In this document: positions 21,495 through 32,082 of the stretch, one piece after another | How positions within the stretch are numbered: the stretch's first letter is position 1 | How the letters are laid out: each line of letters opens with the position of its first letter | NCBI GenBank assembly: GCA_946965045.2 | Contig: OX337233.1 | Span: forward strand, 1,612,001-1,676,000 | Length of the DNA stretch: 64,000 nt | Direction: 5' to 3' | Source: Epithemia pelagica | Taxonomy: Eukaryota > Bacillariophyta > Bacillariophyceae > Surirellales > Surirellaceae | Notes under the pieces: generated by a model | Told to the model about the DNA's origin: nothing | The model's input: only the letters and a program-made list of their open reading frames with translations | The model's database searches: none | Position numbers and translations under genes: made by a program

Positions 21495-22085
21495 GTTGGA
21501 CTGGGTGCAAAAAATACTCCAACCATACATTGATGGAGCTCCTCCTGGTGTCATTCCAATTCTGTTTTTGGACTCATATTGTTGCCATATGATGGAGTCT
21601 GTTGTTGTGCGTATACAAGAGCTGGGTGTTGAGCAGGTAGAACACATCCCTGGTGGTTGTACGTACCTCTGCCAACCAGTGGACGTCGGGGTGAACAAAC
21701 CATTCAAGGCAAGGATTCGTCAAGAATGGGAGAATCATATGGTTGCTCAAGGTCTTAACTATGAAGCCACTCCATCACCAAAACGCATTGACATTGTGAA
21801 CTGGGCAATCAAAGGACTGGAAAATCTCAGTGAAGAGATCATTTGCAATGCATGGAGGAGTTCTGAGTATACGTGGTTTCCAGCAGCATGTACTGAAGCT
21901 CCTACCACAAACACAGATGGTGTTGCTTTACCAGACTCAAGTTCTGATGATTCAGGTGATGAGATTTTGTTCCCACCCGCTGAACCCCTGGTGGTAAACA
22001 CAAGAGGCAGTTGCTGCAGATGATGCTGTGGATTACTCGGACTCTGATGAATCTGAGGTCTTAATTGCACCCTCCAAAGTATAAG
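21495..22085 (+). pseudogene. Pogo-like transposase, 3' part
   Basis: Continues the gene cut at 15681: LDWVQKILQPYIDGAPPG, then the second catalytic Asp in ILFLDSYCCHMM and the third in CQPVDVGVNKPFK, followed by a helical C-terminus (NWAIKGLENLSEEIICNAW). A one-base shift near 22005 moves the end from TGA 22021-22023 to an acidic tail ending at TAA 22083-22085. The D-D-D triad of a DDE_1 transposase is therefore complete across both halves. An accessory gene lies convergent, 34 bp away. Confidence 0.8.
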
Positions 22086-22119
22086 AAGAAATTCAATTCA
22101 TACACTCTAATGTATTTTC

Positions 22120-22548
22120 TTAGGTACTATTCGAATTACTTTTGTCCGTAGGTGTGTTGCTGCGTTTGGTACGGGGTGAACGAACAATATCAAATGCAGG
22201 TGTATCCGACACACGACGCTTCTGTGCTGGAGTTCGGAAAGTTGACGCAATATCCTTTTTGTTTCCAGGAGGAGGTGGAGCAAGAGGTGTTGAAATGATG
22301 GCCGCAAGAGCGCATCCTTTATTCTTGAGATCCTTTTTCCGTTTCGTCAGACTTTCTCTGTCTTCTGGGTCGTACACTTCTGTAACCTGGCAGAGGACAC
22401 CTTGGTATGATCGCCAATGCTTGATAAGATGCCGAGGAAGGAAGCCAACACGACAACAATCAATTCCGTCTGTCACCCAAACAGCCTCGATGGCTGTTTC
22501 TTCCTTTTTGTCATCATTGACAATCTGGACCTTCCTGAGACGCAACAT
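22120..22548 (-). CDS. Pogo-associated accessory protein, copy 1 (unknown function)
   Basis: 142 codons from ATG 22546-22548. The open frame extends further upstream to about 22640 with a Cys/His-bearing stretch (GSRGRNCTQHTNCCGTVVADDV), so the true protein may be about 30 residues longer. Core: LRLRKVQIV...TAIEAVWVTDGIDCCRVGFLPRHLIKHW...GVLCQVTEVYDPED...KGCALAAII, then a basic Pro/Arg/Ser tail that looks nuclear. The same core is found at 53050-53340 next to a second pogo relic, again convergent with the transposase. I infer a second gene of this pogo family, perhaps a DNA- or chromatin-binding partner; no known fold was recognised. Confidence 0.6.
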   Translation of the reverse strand: MLRLRKVQIVNDDKKEETAIEAVWVTDGIDCCRVGFLPRHLIKHWRSYQGVLCQVTEVYDPEDRESLTKRKKDLKNKGCALAAIISTPLAPPPPGNKKDIASTFRTPAQKRRVSDTPAFDIVRSPRTKRSNTPTDKSNSNST

Positions 22549-22704
22549 AACATCATCTGCAACTACAGTGCCACAACAGTTGGTATGCTGCGTACAGTTC
22601 CGTCCACGTGAACCACTGTTTATCCCAAGAATCTCTACTACCTGCCCTGACGGTTAGAACGACATTGTGTTGGTGGCGGAGGAGAGTAATGGCTGACCAG
22701 AGTC

Positions 22705-24111
22705 TTGCTTGCATTGGGGGGGGGTTTGCATTGGGGGGTGGTGCAAAATGCACGTGATGAATTCTACACCCAAAATTCTAGTAAGTGGAAAGTAGGAGTG
22801 TTGTGCCACAGCATGAAACAACAACTCATCATCGACTCTCAGTTTGGAGCAGTTCCCGGTAAAGATGCTATCATCCCAACTATGATAGAGGAATCATACC
22901 AATACAAGATTAGCCGAGCAAGCAAACGACCACTTGTGCATCTCGAGTATGATGCAACAGCCTGCTATGACAGGATCATCATGAATTTCGGCAGCTTGGT
23001 GTCTAGGAGCTATGGCCAACACCAGTCTATTGTCTTTATCAATGCTAAGACATTGGAAGAAGCTAAGTACTATCTCAAGATGCAACTTGGTGTTTCCAAA
23101 CGGTGCTGCAAGCATTCTTGTACAATTCATCCCATATATGGATCTGGCCAAGGTGCTGGTAAGTCACCAGCGATTTGGTGTATTATCAGTTCCGTCCTCT
23201 TCGATACGTACGAATCCAAAGCACTCGGTGCTTCATTTCAGTCACCTGATGGACAACTGAAGGTGTGTGTCTACATGATCGGCTTTGTAGATGATACAAG
23301 TGGTAGTGTTCATGAATTTCTGCTTCCCGAACCTGCCTCACCGGAGCATTACATTCAGCGTTCTACAAGTGATGCTCAATGATGGGAGTTCCTACCATTT
23401 CATGTACTACAAGTTTACGATCGAGGGTTTACCAGTGATGCAAGTAGGAGAATTTGGTCCAATGATAGAAATTGAATTTGAGGCCGGTGAATCTGCATGC
23501 CCTTTGAAGCAACTCTCTGCGTATTCGAGCCATAAAACACTGGGCGTTCATAAAGCTCCAAGTTCGACCGATAAAGGCGTGTACGATTCTCTTCGAAAGA
23601 AAAATAAACAACATACGGATGTCATGAACCACAGCCCTTTCAATCCAACAGATGCCTGGGCTTAATATCATTCGATTTATTTGCCAAGCATCTTCTACCC
23701 GTTTCCATCTTCTTCTATATCCAATCATCACTGTCTCAACTAAAAAAAGAATTTAAAGTGGCCTTTCTTCCCAAATTTGGAGTCAATCGCTGTACTCCCA
23801 ATGCAGTGGCGTATGGCGCTGCTGACTATGGTGGATTGTCTCTACGAGATCTCTCTGTGGAACATGGAATCTCGCAAGTTTATATGTTTTTTGCTACGAT
23901 TTGTCCTTGTGGGGTCGCCTACGATTTGGCCTCCATGTTATCTTGGGGCCAATTTCTTGCTGGCACAAGTGAACCAGTTCTCATGGACATTCATCACAGG
24001 CTTCCTTATATGGATCCAATGCAATGGCTTCCTTCTATGAGCAACTTTCTTGCTTTGGTCAATTGTCAGAATGAGGTGGGCCTCAATTTTGTTCCTACAA
24101 TTCAACATTGA
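22705..24111 (+). pseudogene. Non-LTR-type reverse transcriptase relic (diatom repeat family)
   Basis: Three frames in order. 22705-23382: LEYDATACYDRIIMNFG (catalytic block A), PIYGSGQGAGKSPAIWC (block B) and YMIGFVDDTSG (block C, the catalytic Asp pair). 23374-23665: continuation with GEFGPMIEIEFE and HKTLGVHKAP. 23758-24111: FLPKFGVNRCTPNAV, GGLSLRDLSVEHG and LSWGQFLAGTS. This order is familiar from repetitive reverse transcriptases in diatoms. It lacks an intact N-terminus and an endonuclease. Frameshifts near 23370 and stops between 23665 and 23758 disable it. Confidence 0.65.
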
Positions 24112-24564
24112 ACCCTCAGTATCTGGAGCCATCTCTTATGGTGGCTGTGTCAGATTCAGATGGGCACGAGATACCCGACATCTAAGGGGGGAAATCCCCC
24201 TTTTTCATAAAATGGTCCCCCAAATGCACTGGGGGAGCGGATTTTATGCACACAAATGCACCTCCCAACCAATAAAATGGACCAAAACGCACATATAGCT
24301 ACATTTTAAGACAATAGCAAGCAAAGCGTCGCTAATAAGATTTCTCTTAATGCACATTCCTGCATCTTTTTATCTCAAGTATTGATTTGGCACACCGAAG
24401 GTGTGTCAATGTTTTGTCGCTCGAAGAGCGACTGAAATACCGCGCCTGTATTTTCATGAACCCCACTACGGAATTGTTGTTCATGTGAATTTGGTACTAT
24501 AGACATTTTCTGTAGTCGGTATTCGGAATCTTTACTATAGAAGTATTTAGTATATATTTCATCG
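24112..24564. other. Non-coding, G/C hairpins only
   Basis: Contains two small inverted repeats (AAGGGGG/CCCCCTT at about 24183-24201 and TCCCCC/GGGGGA at about 24212-24235). A short stretch at 24150-24175 resembles 43253-43280 (CAGATGGGCACRAGATACCCGA), so a scrap of the peptidase-like gene may be present. Otherwise A/T-rich with nothing recognised. Confidence 0.45.
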
Positions 24565-25097
24565 TCAGTTTCTGCCGTACTTGCGCTTGTTCTGATTGGC
24601 CGTCTCGTTCTTGTCGGACTCGATTTTGTCCATCCGAATCTGCAAGTCGCGCATCATCGTCGCCAAATCCATCATAGTCTTCTCGATATTCGCGATGCTT
24701 GCCGACTGTGCCATTGGAGGTACGTCTTCGGTAGGGATGGCTCGTGCAACGGACGCGCTGCGCACCTCCACAGGCGTCGGCACCGTTTCCTCAGCAGTCG
24801 CAGTAGGTACTGCACGTATATCTTCTTCGTAGACTCGGTACCGTCGGGTCTCAACGGCTTTAACATGGTCTTCGTACCCAAGTTGGTACACCTTGGAATT
24901 CTCAATCTCGCGAGGCACTCCAAGGGATCGGAGGGGTTTAATGTTTGTCGGCTGAACATCACCGTGACTATGCTCCGTAGTTGTGTAGTCTTGTTGAGCT
25001 TCGTCACCCACCCCACTTCACCTTTACGCGACCCAGTCTGAGGCACCACAATCATCCCCACCCGTAGCTCATTGTTGCGAGGGGAAGACAACATCAT
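24565..25097 (-). pseudogene. Unknown gene with KOW-like start and coiled-coil end, frameshifted
   Basis: ATG 25095-25097 opens MMLSSPRNNELRVGMIVVPQ with a KOW-like GSRKGEVGWVTKL; after about 30-60 residues the more convincing frame is the one ending at 24565 (PTNIKPLRSLGVPREI, then a Thr/Val/Pro linker). The C-terminal 45 residues (IANIEKTMMDLATMMRDLQIRMDKIE) form a clear coiled coil, followed by a basic KRKYGRN end. It is divergent from the gene starting at 25367. A DNA- or RNA-associated role is possible but not shown; it may belong to a retroelement. Confidence 0.4.
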
Positions 25098-25366
25098 TTT
25101 CGTTGCTTTGTTTTTTGACTGTCGTGGAACTTGACGAGTAGGACGGAGATACCCTTAGGCAATTTGTTTGATTGTTGTTTCTGTAGGAACTGTCGCGTCA
25201 GGATATTGAGCGCCTGTCCCTTCGCGCCATGATTTGAATGGTATAGTTGGGCTTGAGATTGCGCCGACTCGTTTGTTGTTTTGGGCGTTTGATTGTTTGA
25301 TTGTTGTATCACAAAATAGTTTGTTGTGTCATTCGTTGTGTCCTTTTGTGTGTCGATTGTTGCATC

Positions 25367-25463
25367 ATGTCCAAGCAAAAGCCCATTGAGATCGCTGCAG
25401 AGTCTGTTGCGTCTTCAGATTCTCCCCGTTCACTTGGTTCCGTGATTCCCATGATGAAAGAGG
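25367..25463 (+). pseudogene. Unknown gene, 5' exon-like fragment cut by hAT insertion
   Basis: ATG 25367-25369 begins MSKQKPIEIAAESVASSDSP and runs in frame to the 8-bp hAT target GAAAGAGG (25456-25463). Removing the hAT element and one copy of the duplication joins it in frame to 28510. Confidence 0.6.
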
Positions 25464-25479
25464 TAGAGGTTGGACCCGC

Positions 25480-25570
25480 ACCGCGGTGCCGCGGATCGGA
25501 TCCGCGGATCCGCGGTGCTGATCCCTGGCACCGCAACGAAAGTGACTGGCTGATCCGATCCGCGCTACCC
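25480..25570. repeat. hAT subterminal GC palindromes
   Basis: CACCGCGGTG is self-complementary; it is followed by CCGCGG, CGGATCCG and GGATCC-centred palindromes up to about 25520, and by further GATCCG and ACCGC words up to 25570. Such subterminal clusters usually bind hAT transposase; here that is inference. Confidence 0.6.
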
Positions 25571-25707
25571 GCACCTACACACAGTAAAGGCGACGTCTAT
25601 AACATTCGCCGTCGTTCTCTGCCTTTCTCCTCGCAACCACCAATCAACCGTGTACCCTGTAACCCGTAGCAAGTGGTGTGGGGAGGCTTCCCACGGATTG
25701 TCCAAAG

Positions 25708-28334
25708 ATGGAGCTCGAAGACACAGCATCCGATGAGACATCATCCGATGAAAGTGTAGTGCTTGTTTCAGCACGTGTCAAGCCACAATCAAGTAAAACA
25801 CAAGAACCTGAGTCGATGGACACTGAATCAGATCCAGAGGAAGAAACTGTTTCAGCTTCGGTGGCAGCTAGAAAAAGAAAGGCAGCAATGCATCAGAAAA
25901 AAAAGAAAAAAATCATCCCAGAAGAAGGCAAAGAGCATCACAAAGACTCTTCCCAATGTTTCCAATTGCCTGAGGACGCCCATTGTGATACAAGACCCCA
26001 ATACTGGATTGGACATAGACATCACAAAACAACATTCATCAACAGCCAGTCTCTCATTATCTATCCCTGATTCTCAGAAGACTGCATTTTATTGGAATTT
26101 TTTTCATTGTGACCAGAAGGAGATTCACAGGAAACAGAAAGATGGTTCCACGAAGCTGATCAAAGTTGCCTGTGCCGTATGCAATCTATGTGGTACGGCC
26201 ATTGTGACTGAGAGGCGGAGCTACTCACCACTGGACAAGCACATGAGAAGCTCTGCCCACAGTAAACTGTACTTTGCCACGGCTTCCAAGTTAGGAGTAC
26301 AACTGGGCAAAAATGCACCACCTCCTCCCGAAGAAAACAAGGCCTCATCCGAGCCTTCTGCAGGAAAGTCTAAGCCTACTTCCACTACCACTAACAAAAA
26401 GAATAACACAAAGCAGACGGAGCTGACATTTTCCAAAAAAATGAGTCCTGCAGAAACAAACAGAATGAAGGAAGCACTAACGAATGAGTGCTTAAATGCA
26501 CACGTTGAGTTTCGCATCAAAACCCTAACGCCTGTTTCAAGGATTGCGGACCCATCATTTTTCAAACTGCGAGAAAGCATTGCAAAATGTGCAATAGCTC
26601 AAGCAAACTATGAAATAGGCTCACGCATGATCAAAAACCAAACAAAGTTTCTTGCTGACGAAGGACGGAAAAGGTTGAAGGAGCAAATGAAAGGACAAAC
26701 CATTGCACTCACCACAGACCACTGGACAAGTCGGCGTGGCCACACGTACGCTAGCTTTACAGCTCAATTCATTGATGTAAACTTTGAGATGCAAAGCACT
26801 GTTCTTGCCGTGTACCAGTATCACGGCTCGACATCTGCTGACAAAAAAAAACGTTGATTTCAAGAAAAAGCTCGAGGAATGTGAAATCCCTGAATCCAAT
26901 GCCAAGTTCCTTGTGACAGATACTGCTGCGAACATGAACTTGGCAGGAATCAAATTGAGTGCCGAGAGTGATCATCACGATCACATCTATTGTCTTGATC
27001 ACGTCATTCAGGTGCGTAACCTTTGTTAGTGTGTCGTCACTGTTTGGGCTTTTTCAAGATAACTAAAGTCTTTTCTCTACTGTTCAAAGCTCATTGCAAA
27101 ATTAGCATTCAATGCCAAGATCTCAGGCCAGGCATTGGAAACCGTTGATGACTTACAAGATGAAGATGACAATAATGACGACAACACTTCGTCACTGTCT
27201 GTGATGAAGAAAATGCGACGAATAATTGCTTATTTTAATAAATCCTCACAAGCTCAAGAGCAATTGGAGAAATGCATGGAAGAGGAAAATGGTAAATGCC
27301 TGTCGCTTGTTCAAGATGTAGTAACACGATGGTGGTCAACATTGCAGTCTGTCGAACGAACGCTAGAAGTGAAGAAGAGTCTGCAAAAGTTTTTTGGTGA
27401 CAACGACAGTGCAACTCTTAAGAAATGGGCATCCAAGGAAGAAGGTGGGGGTTACAAGTTACCTCTGCCACTCTCAGCTGATGAATGGACGGCACTAGTG
27501 CAACTCACAACCCTGTTACAACCATTCAAGACAGCACAAAAACAATTGTCGGCATCACGTTATGTGACTTCTTCAATCGCAATTCCTATGATTGATTGTA
27601 TTGAAGAAAATCTCAATGCACTCGAGGAAGAAGTGTACTTCAATTCAACAGTTTCATCCCTCGTGAAAGACATGAAGGCCAAGTTTCATGAACACTTTGG
27701 ATCTGTTAAAAATGATTTTGTCAATGAGGTACAGAGAGGACTCCGTCGACGGCAGGTTGGACTCCACCCAGCTTTTTACAAGGCCTATGCCCTAGATCCA
27801 AGATCAAAGAAACTTGGTTGCCTTACCGACGACTGCAAGAAGAGGGTGTGGAGTGCAATATTGGTAGAACTTACAAATCTGGGAGCACCGGATCAAAATG
27901 AAGCATCAACACCTACGTTGGCATCACCAAGACAGAAGAATATGCGTCGTACAGAAGACACAGATTGGATGGATAAATTTGATGAAGATTTAGAGTCTCC
28001 CAGACTGACTAATTCAGATTCTGTTTCGTGGACGACCAAAGTAAAAATTGAGTTGCAGGAATACCAAGAAGCCATTGGACTGCCATACAGGACACGAGAC
28101 AAGGCTAAGGTCTATGACCCACTTGTGGATTGGTGGAAACAAAACTCAACCAAGTATCCAAATGTGTGGAGGTTGGCGAAGCTCTATTTAGGTTTTCCTG
28201 CTTCGGCAAGTGACTCTGAACGTGCGTTCAGTATCGCTGGATTGATTGTGACACCCAAAGCATCTGTTATCGACCCAGGGAACGTTGACGACATTCATTT
28301 CTTGCACCAAAACTGGGACTATATCTTTCAGTGA
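25708..28334 (+). CDS. hAT transposase (BED finger, hATC domain), one intron, two A-tract frameshifts
   Basis: ATG 25708 opens an acidic Ser/Glu start. A basic KRKAAMHQKKKKK patch at about 25870-25920 may be a nuclear signal; a frameshift lies in its A runs. A BED zinc finger follows (CAVCNLCGTAI...DKHMRSSAHS, about 26175-26255), then the block ALTTDHWTSRRGHTYASF (about 26705-26760) with the first catalytic region. A second shift falls in a run of nine A at about 26842-26850. FLVTDTAANM and CLDHVIQ lead to a 78-bp phase-0 intron (27012-27089). The C-terminus has TRWWSTLQ, LDPRSKKL and the hATC dimerisation block WRLAKLYLGFPASASDSERAFSIAG. The protein would be about 850 residues, normal for hAT. 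Confidence 0.85.
27012..27089 (+). other. Spliceosomal intron in hAT transposase
   Basis: GT at 27012 (CAG|GTGCGTAAC) and AG at 27088-27089 (TGTTCAAAG|CTC). It sits between HVIQ and LIAKLAFN, is 78 bp (phase 0), and contains an in-frame TAG, so it must be removed for full-length protein. Confidence 0.75.
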
Positions 28335-28509
28335 CAAGAACTAACTATCAACTATAAACTATGTATATTAAAGCTTCCATACCTAGTCGCTATGTATCTG
28401 ATAGTGCGGAACTGCGGAACACGCAGATATTTGGACCCGCAAAGGCTGGGAACCGCAGGTAATCTACCCGCATGGATTGGAGCTCGCGGGTCCAACCTCT
28501 AGAAAGAGG

Positions 28510-28940
28510 CCATCCAGGGACTCAAGTACCATGATAAGACCAAGAAACTTGTGTTGGACAAAAAGGGAGTGGGGGACGATGGGTATTGGGATTTCTCTGT
28601 TTCTACAAAAGAAGAACATAAACCCTATCACACGGATCTAGCAAAGGCAATTCTCCAAAACGTGGGGCACCCCTTCGACGACGACGATATCAGCGTACTT
28701 CCTCACAACGAAAAGGGGTACATGCAGTTTGAGTTTTTGGGGGCAAAAAATAAACTCAAGAATGGAATGCACATGGAATGGGCATACGTTTACAATCTTG
28801 CGCGCTACCCCAAGAAAGTGGAAACCAAGACTATGACCGAAGAGGGGGTGAAGGAACTCGAGAACAGTTGGCGCGTCTACATGTTGTACGCTACTTACTT
28901 CGACGGCATGCTCCATCAACGTGTGAAACAGGGGTGTTAG
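28510..28940 (+). pseudogene. Unknown gene, 3' part cut by hAT insertion
   Basis: Joined to 25367-25463 this gives a protein of about 176 residues. Visible: a charged middle (DKTKKLVLDKKGVGDD), YWDFSVSTKEEHKPYHTDLAKAI, an acidic DDDDIS turn and an aromatic C-terminal half (QFEFLGAKNKL...MEWAYVYNLARYP...WRVYMLYATYFDG). No known motif was recognised. No stop or shift is seen apart from the hAT insertion. Confidence 0.55.
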
Positions 28941-29244
28941 TTTTCCAAGGCAGACATGTGATTGGGTTAGACGAGTCACTCAGACACATTAACACATAAG
29001 TAAACAACAAAAATAAACTGTCTTACCGTTCAAAAAACGAATCCCACCAACTTCCCCAATCACGCACAGGCACTTCAAAAAACGCAAAGACGAAATTCCC
29101 TCTGCCGATCCGGTCGGTCGCTCGCGCTTTTTTGAGCTTCCGAGCGACGACAATGGGACAAGTCCATTCCATCAATAAGTTTCTGGGCATCTCAACAACA
29201 AAAATAGAGTAAAAACATAAGAGAGAGTGTTAGAAGCAGCCATA
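28941..29244. other. Intergenic, nothing recognised
   Basis: About 300 A/T-rich bases before the next transposase gene; no repeat or motif was identified. Confidence 0.5.
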
Positions 29245-32069
29245 ATGGTTTCCCAAACAACTCTGGTTGGCTTCTCCATGGGTTGCCAGTCTCAGGGCCA
29301 TCGCAACCTGATGAAACGAGCGCCAAGGAAAGACCCACCACCCAAAAAGCTCTCCCAAAGGTCAGTCTTTGGTGAGGAAAAGTTTATTCCAGAGAAGGAA
29401 TGCCCAATCTGCAAGGCAAAGGCACTGGGACTTACCAAACCCCACAAAAGCCACCACCAACGCTGCCCACACAACAGGAAGACAAAGGGGCTGGGATCGA
29501 ATGACACTTGGGCAGGGGAAATCTGTGTTGACACAGAGAGGGTGAACAAACTGTTGGCTCAGGAAATGGCAAGGCCTATTGCTGGGCCAGAGACTTGCCA
29601 CCCATCCAACAACAACCAAGAAGCCTTGGAGAGCTTCATGGCTCCTCGCAACAACTGTGCACAAGGTTTGCCCAAACCTTTCGCACTGTCAGTGGATTGG
29701 GATCGTGAGTACGCTGCACGAAGAAAAGCAGAAGAGCGAGAGAAGAAAAACGTTAGCACGCGTCCGGCCCTATTCACTCCCTCAACGGAACTCAACAATA
29801 CTATGGAAACCGTTAAGCCCCCTACCGTAAGTATTCCAAAAAAAAATTCGAAAACTACGAAAGACGTGACAGAACCAGCGCACGCACCTCTTGAAGTGTT
29901 TAAACAACAAATTCTGAGTCGTTGGGCAGATGTGACAGATGATGTGACTGTGCCAAAAATGGTGCACGCGCTTGCGGGCTATATTGCGGACTCGTGTTTT
30001 GGTCACACGCGCAGTACACAGAAATTGCAGTCGTTCTTCCGTGGAATGGCATTTTGTGTACCCCCCATCCGAGGTAACACGTGTGCTCTGTATGATTCAG
30101 TCGTGAACCAGGAAATCTTGGTAGTGGATTGGGAAATGTTCTTCCCCGATCATTCCCTTCGTTGTCCACGATGCGACGGTACTCTCCAGCGTACTCGGTC
30201 TAATTTTTCAAAAAACAAGACTCTGTTTCCGTTGTTTGGGATGAATGGTCCCCCAATGTACGCCATCCTGATGGGGTATAAGTGCCCCTGCTGCCGGGCG
30301 AGCTTCCAGTCCAACGATGGAGAGCTTCTTGCCACATTGCCGATCTACATGGCAAATTGCTACCCGGTCGAGCCGAAGTATGCAAGAGGTAACCAGCATA
30401 TCACTAAGACGGCAACACGACACTTTGAAGGATTGATGCTAATCTACGGAAATGGAGATAAGTGCTCTAGGATGTTGCTAGATGGGATTAACAAGGACTA
30501 TGAGGAGAGAACTGCCTCCTACTACTCATTCTGTAAGGAAGCGAACAAAAAGGGTGAAGACTACCCTGTCAAGGATGGTGAGTGGTTAGTACGTTACCCA
30601 CCTTTGGGAGAAACAATCCGCCAACTCTATGACGATGCTGCAAGTTCAGATTGGACCTGGTACAAAATATCAGATCATGACAGAAACAGACGTGAGATTC
30701 AAGGTGTAAAATGCACAAAAGTCATGGCTCACGACCATACTCATGAAGTCGTGAAAAATTACCCCTCCAGGATCAAGGCTGTTGCATTATGGGATTCCTC
30801 AAATGAGAGAGGTGAAATAGCAGCAGCAGTGTTAGTCCCGACTACTAAAACAAAGGATGTGGCACACGCAACAGAGCAGCTTCTTCGACGTACCTGCTTT
30901 GAGCCGAAGGCAATGTATACTGATACATGCCCACATGGAGAAGATTTTTGGGGATTGTTGGTTCCTGGAGCAAAACTTTGCCTTGGACTGTTTCACTTTC
31001 TACAACGGATATCCAAGACCTTGCGCAATCGCCACATCGACCATGGCAAGGCAATTCGCGCTTTGTGTTTATGAGTACGAAACAGAGGATCTAGAAAAAT
31101 TGTTGGATGCTTTGAAAACAGGAACTCTTTCAAGTGTTGGGCGTTGTTATACTGAAGATGAGATACAAGATATGATGAACACAAAGGTTTTCCGACAGCG
31201 ATACGGAAAGTACTTACGCAAGAAGATACACGGTCATTGCAAGCAACCTTGAGCGATGGAAGGTGCTGTTCAAAGTTGGCGAATCACCCGGGAAGCCTCC
31301 AGGCCAAGGTAGACTAGACCCCAAGACCAACCAAACCTTGTTCACCCACAAAACCCACGATGCAATTGAAAATTGCAAGAAGAAGGCACAATATCTTGCG
31401 GATCCCTTGCCCCTGAACGAAATGTATAGTGAGTTGAAGGCAAATGCAAACTCTAAACATGGGTTGTCTGAATGGGATACTTGCCGGGGTGAGTCAATGC
31501 TTGAGTCCTTCCATGACAACCTGTCCAACTTTGCAAACACAGGCATGAGAGAATCACTTGCCGACAATCTGAACCTCGCAGGAACCGCGCGATACAATCT
31601 TCAGATCCGTCATAGGATCCGAGTCCGAAACAAGTCTGAAGAAGAAAGAGCAAAAATCCCAGCAGGATGGGAGTTTGTGGTGAGTCACTACAATCATAGT
31701 GCACTTGCTCACATCAACAAGTTGGCGATTGGTGCTGGAGCATCGCCACCATTTCAGGACGTCGAAAACTTACCTCAGGACACAGGCGAACGATTTTTTT
31801 CGGAATACCTCGCCGTACGAGCCGAGGTTGCAAGAGTGCCGAAACATCCATTGAATGATCGGTGCCAGTGTTTTCAATGTGGGCGCAGTCCGGTGAGATT
31901 GCCACATGATGCATCGATTCCAATGACAACCACAACAACAACAGCAGGCGACCTTGTCATGGTACGGTTGAACCCGTACAAGAAAGCAAAGACGTCCAGT
32001 GGGCAACAAGCAATGCAACAACAGCACCAAACCACAACAACAGTCCAGCAAACAGATATTGGGGATTAA
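29245..32069 (+). pseudogene. DUF6729-type DDE transposase, frameshifted
   Basis: ATG 29245. Early Cys/His pairs (CPICKAKAL...HHQRCPHNR) are followed by a basic linker. At about 30155-30360 a zinc ribbon (LRCPRCDGTL...YKCPCCRASF) leads into LLATLPIYMANCYPVEPKYA, which I associate with DUF6729. The RNase H-like core shows D in MAHDHTHEVV (about 30730), D in MYTDTCPHGEDFW (about 30920) and, after two frame changes between 31060 and 31260, E in GESMLESFHDNL (about 31490-31515). A Cys pair (RCQCFQCG) and a Thr/Gln-rich tail end it at TAA 32067-32069. The dioxygenase gene starts 13 bp later. Recognition is by motif order; the formal superfamily name is uncertain. Confidence 0.6.
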
Positions 32070-32082
32070 TTTCCATCAAAGG

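Larger units (their letters stand above)
25464..28501 (+). mobile_element. Complete hAT DNA transposon with TIRs and 8-bp target duplications
   Basis: Terminal inverted repeats TAGAGGTTGGACCCGC (25464-25479) and its exact complement (28486-28501) are bordered by identical GAAAGAGG octamers (25456-25463 and 28502-28509). Eight-bp duplications, the BED finger and the hATC domain place it in hAT. The 3038-bp element holds one transposase gene with an intron. The left subterminal region is dense in GC palindromes (25478-25520) and the right has repeated GGACCCGC/AACCGC words, likely transposase-binding sites. Confidence 0.97.
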
